Assembly (NCBI GenBank): GCA_009760855.2 | Contig: WPIO01000046.1 | Span: forward strand, 2,389,501-2,453,500 | Origin: Cristatella mucedo | Taxonomy: Eukaryota; Bryozoa; Phylactolaemata; Cristatellidae | Direction: 5' to 3' | Length of the DNA stretch: 64,000 nt | Shown here: piece after piece, positions 47,198 to 57,571 of the stretch | How the letters are laid out: the number at the start of each line of letters is the position of its first letter | How positions within the stretch are numbered: the stretch's first letter is position 1 | Made by a program: the position numbers and the translations under genes | The notes under the pieces: model-generated | What the model saw: only the letters and a program-made list of their open reading frames with translations | Told to the model about the DNA's origin: nothing | Database searches by the model: none

Positions 47198-47516
47198 GAA
47201 TAATCAGCAGCAGATTTTGCTGGCACGATACTGAAAACGATAAAAAAAAACTTTGATTTGGATCTGTAGTTCTTGGCTTAACAGGATTCCATGAGCGATC
47301 AATCAAATGTATACTAGACAAGAGTGCAATTGAAATCCTCTCCCAAAGTGCTCCAGCATCGGTCTTAACCAACAACCTTTCTGAACTGCTTCCTACCACA
47401 AATGCTCCAACCCCCCCCCCCAAGATTTCCACTGAAGTACTTAGTGCCTCCAGCCCATCCACAGTCTTGCCTTCATGGTAGTTGCATAAGTTCGAAGTGC
47501 CCCGAAATGCAACAAG
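47198..47516 (-). CDS. Coding-like segment of an unidentified gene
   Basis: About 100 open codons without repeats: LVAFRGTSNLCNYHEGKTVD, GLEALSTSVEIL, a Gly run encoded by an 11-C tract, AFVVGSSSERLLVKTDAGAL and SIALLSSIHLIDRSWNPVKP. A SINE-A fragment abuts its end. It could be an exon of the same minus-strand gene as 45.9-46.5 kb or a pseudogene. There is no family assignment. Confidence 0.3.
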
Positions 47517-47639
47517 GCGCTAGGGCACGTCTCAATTGATTTTCCCTTTTGTCAACTGACAGTTACAACGGGCTAATGGGTTATGTCGAGAAAATTGGTT
47601 CAACAATCGCCTACTTTTTAAGGTAGCTTTCAAAAGACA

Positions 47640-48150
47640 AACATTCTAGAAATGGAATCGGAAGTTCTGACAACTTCCAGATAAACCATACAAACCAGAC
47701 ACAAGATATCTAGAAATAAAAAAATACCGATCTCTACATCATATGCGAATTGTGTCCCAACTTGTTGAACCGCGGTAGATCGAGGTACATATTTGCAGCT
47801 GGTTGAGAAGCATGCTCGTGACTTTAACATAGCTTCATTTACAATGTAGCTTTATGCCTGGTAAGTTCTATAATTTGGCCAATACTGCAAGGATCAACGT
47901 GAAATTTTCCATGTGAGTTCAGCTCTGCTTGCATACCGCTACAGTAGTTCATTTCTGATTTCACCTTAACAGTTTTTCCTATACATGACCATTTATTGTA
48001 GAATATAAAGTTCAATGACATTACTTGACACTGTTGAAAGGTCTTCCAGAGGTCAGTACTAAAGCTGACACTCTTCCAAGAGGCAAAGACACGGCCTAGA
48101 ACCTGCAAACTCTCCAATTGTTGCACAAGTTGCCACACGAAATATTTTTA
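47640..48150 (-). pseudogene. Left arm of an inverted coding-like duplication
   Basis: The minus strand reads ASWKSVSFSTDLWKTFQQCQ ... IGQIIELTRHKATL, then stops, then ANMYLDLPRFNKLGHNSHMM. The same block, diverged, is on the plus strand at 48.73-49.1 kb. The in-frame stops suggest a dead copy. Confidence 0.5.
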
Positions 48151-48729
48151 AACTATACAATCAAGAGAGCTCGTTAAATGTTCCGACTATATACCAATAT
48201 TTGATAATAGAAAAGAGACAAGGTCAGCTGTGATGCACAAGCTTCACTGGTAAGTTGGCCTATGATGCCAGCAAGTGTCATACGGTTACCAAAACAGCAG
48301 GCAATAAATAGGCAGTGGATATCCCAACATAAATGACAGAGATCTGACAAGAATAAAACATAATTTGTTAATATAGATATATATATCAACAAGCTTATGT
48401 TTATACAAATATATTCTATGGATTTTATCATCACCAACTGTGTGGAAGATTCTGAATTAAAATGAGAATAAGGATCGAAGACCCTGGCTTCACTAATTAG
48501 CCAAGATGAACTTCATTATGTGTTCCTTAACTTTCAGGACGTGCACAGGCTCCTACAATAGAAAATACACATCGTAGGCTGGCAGTACCACAGAAGGTCG
48601 ATGATGAAATGTCCACAGGCTACACTATAGCCTGCTTAAGATGCAAAATTGAACATATCTGCAGGCCTATCAATATATTCACACCCGCAGTCGTGGACAT
48701 GTAAAGCAAAATGCATCCAGCCAAAATCG

Positions 48730-49100
48730 GAAATTTGTTCTGCCTAATTTGAAAAAACCAGATCTGAATGTGCCTTTAAAATGTAACTCCGATACGTCAA
48801 GTATTAGCCGAGTTATGGAATTTACAACGCACCAACCTACCCTGGAAATAAAGCTGCATGAAAGTCACAAGAATGCACCTCAAAGAGCTTCAAGCATGTA
48901 TCTTGATCTACCAAGGTTCGACAAGTTGGGATGCAAGTCGCATATGATGCAGATCGGTGAATTTTTTTTTATTTGTAGATTTGTTGCTTCCTGTTTACAT
49001 CCGGTTAGACATTGGTTGGCATAACCATTTTTTCTTTCATGCGGAAGTCGTCAGAATTTCCTATCTCAGTTCTCACACGTTTGTCTTTCGAAAGGTACTC
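48730..49100 (+). pseudogene. Right arm of an inverted coding-like duplication
   Basis: A 91-codon open frame from 48749 (MKKPDLNVPLKCNSDTSSIS ... SSMYLDLPRFDKLGCKSHMM) aligns with the minus-strand arm at 47.64-48.15 kb. The similarity continues past the frame (gtcgtcagaatttcct, gtttgtctttcgaaag), so it is DNA-level homology. Confidence 0.5.
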
Positions 49101-49304
49101 CAAACCCATACTCGATAGTAGGACAAATTATATAAGTATTTTTTTGACATTCCGAGTTAAAGCTCCTCTGCAGCTTTATAATTGAGAACTCTGCTGAATC
49201 AGCCTCTAACCTCTAACCTCTTATTACCACACTTTAACGTCACAGCACACTGGATTATCACACAGCTCAATTCACCTCGCTGAATTGCACGGGCATATAT
49301 CACA

Positions 49305-49415
49305 TGTATGTGAGTGTTCGTGTGCACGTGAGCGTGTGCATATGTGTGTGTATGTGCAAGTGTGTGCGGGTGTGTGTGTGCGCGAGCGCTCGCGTGCACG
49401 TGCACATATAATGTG
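49305..49415. repeat. Imperfect (GT)n tract
   Basis: GT-rich DNA with GTGC/GCGA interruptions. Confidence 0.85.
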
Positions 49416-49849
49416 CCTACTGTGTACACAGGTATGCACACATAAACAACTAACAACAAGGAAACCACTTTACGGGTTGTAGCAGCCCAAAAAGTGGCAG
49501 AACCAGTACTAGACAAGCTGATTTACAGTTGCACAAACTGCCTCGCTTCTCACAATGATGGCCACACTCGATACAGCTACTTATTGCTATTAGGCATAGA
49601 GTCACTCGGCTCTACTCAATAGCTGGCCCATCACGTGATTCCAATCTTCCTTTTCAAGCATTCTCCATGTACTGCTAGTTACCGTGATTTTAGGACCATC
49701 TTGCAAATAAATAGGTGTGCTAAATATAGTCATGTCAATCAATTTCTAGCTTCAAGCAGGCCGGAGTACAAGCAAACAACCCAGGTTTTGATAGTAATAT
49801 GTGCAGCTCAACGAACCCCTGGCTGGGCCGTGGTTCACACAACCCAAAA

Positions 49850-50175
49850 CCCTCTCCTCTTCATCCTCTCCTCTTCATCCTCTCCTCTTCAGTTTCTCCT
49901 CTCCCATCTCCACTCTCTCCATCTTCATCCCTTTCCTCTCTCTCACTCTCTCTCTCTCCTCTTTCCCTCTCTGATTTTTCCCATACCCTCTCTCCCCCTA
50001 CACCTCCATTTCAGCGTGTCTGCGTTTGTGTCTTGTTATTTCAATCTCCCCTCCCTGCATCTCTCCCTGGCACACTTTCTCTGTCTGTCCATCTGGTTCA
50101 CTGTTTGTCCATCTGTCAATGCCTGTCTCGTTTCTCTCTTTCTCATTCGTCTCTCTCTCTCTTTCTTTCTGATCC
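49850..50175. repeat. Imperfect polypyrimidine stretch
   Basis: CTCCTCTTCATC-type repeats at the left (tcctctcttcatcctctcct), then diverse CT-rich DNA. Ser/Leu/Pro-rich frames over it are compositional artefacts. Confidence 0.8.
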
Positions 50176-50231
50176 AAAGCAAAACAAGTGACTATAACTA
50201 GCCAGTCGCAAGAAACCTACAGACCAACAGT

Positions 50232-50642
50232 TTGCCACTACTGGTGCAGGCAAGCGGCATGAAGACGGACAGAAGAAAAGCACATTTATGGAATGGCATG
50301 CGGATTCGTCTGCACCCCACTTCCCACAGTGCTGTTACCAAGGCGGTGGGCACAGCCAACAAAAATCGCATAGATGGCATTGCTGTCTATCAGCATGACC
50401 TAGTTACTCAACTGCCGACTCACAGAGCAACAGCCTGGGATTTCAGAAAGCTAATGGACGTCTTGAAACATCCCCACAATGGAGCTGGTGAAAACAGCAT
50501 GGCCTCTGCACAGTCAAAATCGTCTCTGGAAGTTACAGGCCATTGGTTGGCCAAGCCACCTCTGGCACGACGATTCTCAGGCCGCTATCATTACCTTGGC
50601 ACGGACTCAAGCCCTCTTCAGCAGGCCATCCTGGTTCAATAG
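50232..50642 (+). CDS. Uncharacterised 136-codon ORF
   Basis: An open frame following the pyrimidine stretch, containing TDRRKAHLWNGMRIRLHPTS and HRATAWDFRKLMDVLKH. It is not recognised and has no signal or membrane segments. It may be chance. Confidence 0.15.
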   Translation: MPLLVQASGMKTDRRKAHLWNGMRIRLHPTSHSAVTKAVGTANKNRIDGIAVYQHDLVTQLPTHRATAWDFRKLMDVLKHPHNGAGENSMASAQSKSSLEVTGHWLAKPPLARRFSGRYHYLGTDSSPLQQAILVQ

Positions 50643-50649
50643 GTGTCAC

Positions 50650-52120
50650 ATTTCAGCTCGACTCTAATCAAATGAAAAGCTGCTCAGTAAATGCGTCATC
50701 TCAATTACTAGCTGCTTACCGCCACAGAGGTCTTGCTCAAACGAAGAGTGATGAGACCGGTGGACAGCACTTCATGGCCGAGCTCGACTGTGATTGGGAC
50801 AGAGAGTTCCAGATCTCTGCAACGTAAAAGGCCAGGCTAACAGTGACACTGCTTGTCAAGTACAGAGGGTGCAGTCATTTTCTGACATCCAAGCTCAAAA
50901 AGACATCATGAATCATCAGATCACCTGAAGGGCTATGGAGGGTATGAAGCTAACCACCAAGCATAACAAACCAGAGTGGAAGTGCCGTGTGGCTGGCTGA
51001 GGTGACCAAGAACCCCTCCACGCCCACTCCCCACCCCCCCCCCCCCCCCCCCCCCCCCGCCGACAATGACTGACCCATCAGCGCCTGTAGGGCCAGAGGC
51101 CACTACCAAGGTGCAGCACATCGCAGGTGGCACTTTCATTGACAGCACTATAACTTAATTCTTGGCCATCCCCCACCTCCCTTATGCACAAACCTCGCCT
51201 CACCGGCCAATGGGGGGATGGGGGTGGGTGAGGTGCCCAGGCGTGCCTAGTAGCGCCGAGTCGGGCGCACGGCGGCGGCGGTGGCAAGCACAGACAATAG
51301 CAAACTGTCCTCCTCCCCTCTACCGAAGTTCATTGGCACAGGGCATAACGATGCTTCCAGTTACTCGAGCACAGACTTTGCACTTCACTGCAATAGCAAA
51401 CTACTCAGACATCGACTCATACTAGTTGACAAATCAACAGCCAAAATCCCCCAGACCGGGCTTTCACAGAAGAGCTTCCGCAGTCTTGCTCCGATGAATG
51501 CAGACTGGCCTCAGCAGCTTTCCCGGATTGCAGCAGGAAAGAAAAAAAACCTCTTGATGGACTCGAGCTGACGACCCGGGTCTGAATGTGCCAGCAGAAT
51601 ACTGCTAGGCTAAAATCCACAGTATGCGTGGACACTTTCGCACTTGCACACTGGATCCTTGGCGATCGAGCTTCGTCTTGATGCTAGTCGGGCAGGCATC
51701 ACGTCGGCAGTAGTTTGCAGCCTCGATGTGATTCTCCTGAGGATTTTGGCTGCTGGCATATTTCATGCATTTCAAACGGGCTGAACATGCCAAGCCCTGC
51801 CAAAGGCGTACGTACGCCAATTTCGTTACAGACAGACGACGAGACGTCTGCAGGGCTTCGCTCTTGCCACATAGCCTCAGCCTTCAGTATCCAGAAGTGA
51901 GGTGAAACCATTTTTTTTTACAGTGCCTGAGCCCCCTTCAGCATGCCACGCCTCCGATGCCAATGTGTGCCCCCCCACGGCATTTCTCCGGCCACCGGTA
52001 GTCACTTCTCTCCTCCTCCTCCTTTCCTCCCTCCCCCTATCACTTCCTCTTCAGGCTGTTCTAGAGTGGAGTACACGAACTATCGTGAGAGTGGAGCTGA
52101 ATGAAGAGCACACCCAGACA
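50650..52120. other. No gene recognised
   Basis: Contains a C-run of about 25 bp (51034-51058) and mixed unique DNA. At 51560-51620 a box B-like gacgacccgggtctgaatg may be a decayed SINE-B. Confidence 0.45.
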
Positions 52121-52126
52121 TAGACA

Positions 52127-52169
52127 TGCACCGAAGGCGAATTAAGGCGCTTAATTCACCTTCGGTGCA
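52127..52169. repeat. 20-bp-arm hairpin
   Basis: tgcaccgaaggcgaattaag / cttaattcaccttcggtgca with one mismatch and a 3-bp loop, about 200 bp left of the MULE. Confidence 0.85.
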
Positions 52170-52379
52170 CTTAATTCGAGTGTCTTTCTTTCGAGAAGGC
52201 ATTTTTTTGTTTTGAGAAAGGCTACCGAAAGTCATGGCGTGACTACAGAGGCACTGCATGGCAGCGGCTGCTGCGCACCTTCGGCTTAAGGAAGCAGCTT
52301 TAAGGTCATCTCTGGCGGGAGGGGTAGTGCGCTTGAGGTGAGCTAGTTGCAGTGGGGGGGGGGAGAGCCCGTCAAGCGG

Positions 52380-54384
52380 TTCTAGGGCAATTCGGCGCAG
52401 GACAATTCGTCGCGGATAATTCGGAGCGGACAATTCGGAGCAGGATATTTATTCTATTTATTTATTCTATTTGAAATGTAAACGAATTTTTTCATTAATC
52501 ATGTTTAATAGAACTATAATATCGTATAAAGTAAAGTTTATTTAGCTTACTACAAAAAAGTCATAGCAAATACCAGAAACTATTGCACAAAATCACATTT
52601 TTTAAATGTTACCAGTATATGAAATGTTAATCCATTAAATTAATGTTGTGACTACATCCCGCAAGTAATCAATTGATGAACAATTTTCGTAATCTAACAC
52701 AACCGTGCTCAATCGACGATCCAGGTCTCGATATTTTCTTTATCCTCAGAAGATCTTCACCAGCAAGTAGACGTTCGACGACCAGTTGACTTGTGTTCTG
52801 TTCCTTCTGAAGTTTTATCATCAACCTCGGCAGAGTTGGGTGAGCAATTTGTACTGACCGTGCAAATGCACTGTGCCATCCTTCCACTGCGATGTTAGTT
52901 CGAGAAGTATCGTCACGCACAGCTTGGTAGCAATCCCAGATAAAACAGAGCAACAGCTCGTTGTCGTCGTCGTCTTCCAATGAAAGTGTCTTCGAAGTAG
53001 TTTAGTAGTTGGTCAACTTCTGGAAATGAATCGAGCTCTATCAGTTCTTCATAAACACGAACTTTATCGTTGCTTGGAACGTAAGCCAGAGCGACCAGCA
53101 TTCGGATGTGCATCGCATATTCGGGTTCCGTGTTGTATCTCCCTGCGTATTCATATTCTTGAACTTTACGCCAGATGCATAGTCCAAAATGGAAATGGCA
53201 GCCGTGAATCTGTGGCTGGAAGACGCTTGTGAACGCATTCATTGCTGCTTTTTCGAAGTCGGTTATGACGGTGTGTGGTTGTAATCGAGGTTCAATCTCT
53301 TTCAATTTCATCAACACAAAGCTGTGTAAGTAGTTTCCGTTTTATTTGGCAGCAAGGCGAAGACGCATGGAATGTTGATGCCATCACGTGTTCCATGAAT
53401 AGTGTACAGTTGTGTATATTCAGCTGGACTCACTTTAAAAGTTCCATCGGCTAACCGCTCTCTGCATCCACTAAGGAGTTGAAGATCTTCCGCCGCTGCG
53501 AACAATTTAAAGTCAATATAATGTCGCAGGAAAGGTCGACCATTCCGTCGTAAACTTAAGTTCAGCTGGAAGATTACTGTTGACCTGAGGTGGAAGCTGA
53601 CGATATCTTCTGATGTTGCGTTTGATCGTTTCGGTTTTTGGTACAGTTGCTTGTGCTGCTGGACTCAAATTTTCCATTGCTGCATGGACAATCACTCTTG
53701 CTGGTTCTTCTGTTTCTTCTGCACGTCGTTTAACGGTTGATCGGACTCGAGTTGTTTCTAGTTGACCAGTAGATGCTTCGTGCGAATGTTGAGAAGGCGG
53801 TTTCATTATCACTCCATTCGCTGTATGACAGCGACCTTTGCAGGAACGATCGCAGCATCTCCATATCTCTTTCTGTTCAGATTTTCTTTCCATGTGATAA
53901 AGGTAAGCTTCGTAAACCAGCATTCGTTTTCCTTTCTCTGATTCTACAAATCCTAAAGCCATTTCTATGAGTCTCTTTACCTATTTATGCATAGGATAGT
54001 TATAATTTAAATAGAAAACAAAAACTAAAACTATCGAAATAACTAACTACAATCCATAATGTCTCACAGACTATGATGTTGGACTTGCAAGTTTAAAGTT
54101 CCAAAGGTGTCTGTCCACTGACCTTTTAAGTCATGCTTATATACACTGATCCCCCTAGCTACTATGTACTCACTTGTTGTGTAATTAAATGTCTTGGTTA
54201 ATTGAAAGCGTCTAGGTTTCAAAACTATGTACTCACTAATTGAAAGTGTGTTTATACTGCATTTAAAATATAAAAAATAAATACATTGCAAATTGTCTGC
54301 TCCGAATTGTCCACTCCGAATTACCCTTTTTTGGTCCCGAATTATCCACGACGAATTGTCCGGCACCGAATCGTCCGGTTACCC
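52380..54384 (-). mobile_element. MULE-type DNA transposon with terminal inverted repeats
   Basis: The left end (caattcggcgcaggacaatt, cgtcgcggataattcggagc) and the right end in reverse complement (gattcggtgccggacaatt, cgtcgtggataattcggg) form ~65-bp inverted repeats. The right one carries an extra ~15 bp. Each repeat is built of iterated ggacaattcg-like units. The interior carries a broken transposase on the minus strand. Possible 9-bp target copies gtcaagcgg / atcgagtgg differ at three transitions, so they are tentative. Confidence 0.85.
52669..53962 (-). pseudogene. MULE transposase with FLYWCH zinc finger, frameshifted
   Basis: Minus strand, N to C: a FLYWCH-type finger (GFVESEKGKRMLVYEAYLYH ... 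WRCCDRSCKGRCHT ... SQHSHEAS; paired Cys then His-x-His), RERLADGTFKVSP with the first catalytic Asp near 53448, YTIHGTRDGINIPCVFALLP, then VITDFEKAAMNAF with the second Asp near 53260, and GCHFHFGLCIWRKVQ near 53200. The C-terminal part reads NIAVEGWHSAFARSVQIAHP. These are hallmarks of MULE DDE transposases that cut and paste DNA. At least three frameshifts (near 53560, 53320 and 52980) interrupt it, so it is inactive. Confidence 0.9.
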
Positions 54385-54389
54385 ATCGA

Positions 54390-55850
54390 GTGGCCCAGTT
54401 CTGACTGGGTTTCTCTTGAGTGCGCTAAATAGTTTAGCATCTTTCGGCGATGGTGCTGCCAAAGAGTATAGCTGTTCAAACCCGCCCTACACCCTGCCTT
54501 AAGAGTGCTAATTGCAGCAGCACATCGAAAGAGGATCAAGACGTAGCATGTGTCCGTGTGGCTATTGGTCGCATGAGCCAAAGGCTGCAATGAGGCCGGA
54601 TGAGCGGCATCCTCTTAATAAGCTGAAAGAGCACAGGGGGCTCACAACCACGGCTTCTTATAGTCAACTGCCCCTGCTGCATGCTAGCAAAAGCCAAGAC
54701 ATTAATTCTTAATTAGTGAAAACAATTGCAGGGACTATTAATATTTTGACACAAAGCAAAACCATTCGACCGCTGCTTAATAGTAACTGTAGGCTGCCTA
54801 GCCACACTTTTGAATGCCATCGTGGTATTTGTTAGAAAACTCCCCTGCACTTGCAAACTCGTGTAAGAGGTCATTTAAATTTGGATTTGGAGCACCCAAT
54901 GCTCGAACTACCTTTGCTTAATTAATGAACCAAGGCTGACATGAATTCGTAACGAAGATGATATCTCTGGGAAGCCGGTTGCAACCGTTTGCATTTCATT
55001 CACCAAGTAGTGACCGGAGTGTGGAGCTGCATGAGCCAGAGAGCCGCTCTTTAGCACAGAGCACACAAGTCACTGGAAGTCTTTCTGAAGAGAGGGGAGA
55101 TCCCAAAGACACAATGGAATGCAAACGCCTTCAATGTGATTATTTAAATTCGTAAACGATTCGGTATGAGATGAGGCTACGGATCTAGATCCGTAAGTGG
55201 TTCGGTACGATAGCGTAGTCACCTCACAGTAGGGAAAACAGGAAACCAGCTTGACAAATACAACTACCAACAGTGCGAGAGGTGATGGCTTTCACGGAGC
55301 TGGCTGATTACTGCAGTCCAGCACTTCGACAGGTTAGTTAGGCAGCTGAGAAAGAGGAAACCTCACTAGCATCGTCAATTGATCACAATCAATGTTCCAG
55401 AAGGCGTTTGCACCTTTTCAGGTTCTTAACGACTTCCTCATCTACAAGTTGAAGTTTAGAGGCGTTGTGTTTACTAGAAAAAAAGATTAGCTTCGCATTC
55501 GTCAGGATCAACATCCTTTAGAAGAAAGAGACAATTATACACAAAGACAAGAGCACACCGTTTATCAAGCCGCTCTACTGTCAAAATCATGCAACCATTC
55601 GGCAAAAAGGGTAGCACTCATTTATGCCTTCTTGTACCCTCTCCACATTACCCGTAGGGATGCGAGATCAATTAACCTTAATAAAACAAGTATACTTGAC
55701 AGATTTCTTTACCACTAGTGGCTTCACACACTCCATTCAGCAGTACAAAATGATGTCTTGTCCAACAATTTGCCACCAGAAGAATCACTTGTCACATTCG
55801 ATGAATGGCCGGTCTGAATGACCACGCAAGATTTTAGTTTCAACCAAACT
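54390..55850. other. No gene recognised
   Basis: Unique DNA without repeat family members or convincing exons. Confidence 0.45.
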
Positions 55851-55857
55851 ATAAAAG

Positions 55858-56155
55858 CTAGCTGGTTTTAGCAGATGAACTTACGAGTGAGTTCTTATTT
55901 TTGGGTGTACTTTTTGCCTGGTTGTAATTTTTGCCTTTTTGCCTGCTGGTGACTAGTAACAGCAAAGAGAAGGGAGTGTTGCGAGCGGCATGTTGCATAA
56001 TCGGCAGCAGAGAACCCCACGGTGTTACTTCCACTGCATATCTTGCCCGGGCCGACACTCCCGAGTTTTTGAAGGACCATCCCATAAAAATGCAAAACTA
56101 TTAACAATCTTGGAATCGACAAACCAAGAGCAGATGCATCTACATTAGCGGCCAT
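55858..56155 (-). CDS. Uncharacterised 86-codon ORF
   Basis: From ATG 56155 the minus strand reads MAANVDASALGLSIPRLLIV ... VLQKLGSVGPGKICSGS ... SAADYATCRSQHSLLF. A second frame across the same DNA (RYAVEVTPWGSLLPIMQHAA) is also open. One may be an exon. It is not recognised. Confidence 0.2.
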
Positions 56156-56564
56156 TACGTTCGTCCCACCCTACACTTGCCGATTTCAGCCGAATCTTTG
56201 CAAATGCAAAGCTTAATATCCCCATCAAACCTGCAAATAGCAATGGAGACTATGTGCGTAACTCAAAAAACTAAAGTGAACAAGCAATGCATGACCATCG
56301 TCAAGGAACAAACAGAAAAATGTCACTATATTGCACTATTTTGAAATGAAGCCCAAGTTCAGACCTGCTTCTGGATTAGTGACTGCCATTTACTGGCAAA
56401 CAAGTGAATGTAAAACAAATAAGATATAGTCCCTGATTATGGCTAGCTTTTGAGGCTCCTGTTGCTTACAAACAACCAGAAGCACTACTACTACTAGCAG
56501 TTGAATCATGTGTGCATTTTCTAAAATTAAAAACATTAGCTGACTCATCAGCCTCATTTATATA

Positions 56565-56700
56565 GGAGCAGAAGAGCTTTGACGGCTACCACGGCCGCTT
56601 GCACTACGGAATAATGGATCGCCCAGCACAGGACCAAGTCGTGAAGAGCGAGCACATCACCCCTGGCTGCTAAAACCTAGGCTCTAGCCATAGCGGTTCT
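56565..56700 (-). mobile_element. SINE-B copy, antisense
   Basis: agagctttgacggctaccac, aatggatcgcccagcacagg, gtcgtgaagagcgagcacat. It lies just past the 3' end of the POLG2-like gene. Confidence 0.65.
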
Positions 56701-56869
56701 TCCGAACCCCTTTAAGATAACAATATTACTTTAAAACCAGTTCAAGTGAAGCTTTTAGCAGATGAACTTACGAGTGATCTTATTTTTGTGTAATTTTTGC
56801 CTTTTTGGTATGCATCCGATATAATATAGGGGAACCCAAAACAGTCTGCCTACACATTTCCAAAAATCG

Positions 56870-56994
56870 CTAGATGATTCTAACCGTAGCCGTGGCTTGA
56901 TGTACAAAGCTTGGGTAGGGAAGTGTGCAAAACATGCTGTGAGCCATAGTACTGGCTGTCTTGTCTCTCAAAATCACATTTCCTAATCGTAACA
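56870..56994 (-). CDS. POLG2: POLG2-like last exon
   Basis: Acceptor ctctttgcag. Two bases complete a Val, then LRLGNVILRDKTASTMAHSM, FCTLPYPSFVHQ and ATATVRII-stop (TAG at 56872-56870). LRDK..S parallels the LRSRDTT strand of POLG2. Confidence 0.55.
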
Positions 56995-57488
56995 CTGCAA
57001 AGAGTTGCCGTACAAGCTGAAAGTTTGCTAACTATGCCTAGTTTTGGTGCATTTCGGAGACAGGGCCATCCCGATATTCCACAACTTACCTCGCATAGGT
57101 GAAGAAGGCACAAAACACGATACAGTACTTCTTGCCAGTTTGTCTAATAAATAATTCTACAAATCAGAAGTTTCCTACGTTAACAATGTAACCTGAATGC
57201 CATCCGAACACTACTATGGTCTCGAAAAAGAACACCAGCAGTCGAAGCATGGGTACTGCTTCCGATCGTTGGCAAACAGCATCAGCCTCAAACCCAGCCA
57301 GCAGAGGATCAATCGTTCGTTATTTGTTTTCCACACAGCTGTGCACCGGCGTTTGGAAATCATTGGTCGGCAATACTACCTGCTTCCTCGATGACGTCTA
57401 AGCTCGGACTTTATACCTCAATTTTAGGGCAAAATAGCTATAACTTTCCCTTCTTTCCTGGACGGTCATGCAGTGCTTGTTATATCGC

Positions 57489-57571
<83 letters not shown>

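Noticed and set aside
49199-49516. His/Thr-rich frame in GT-rich DNA
   Set aside because: Compositional artefact of the imperfect (GT)n repeat.
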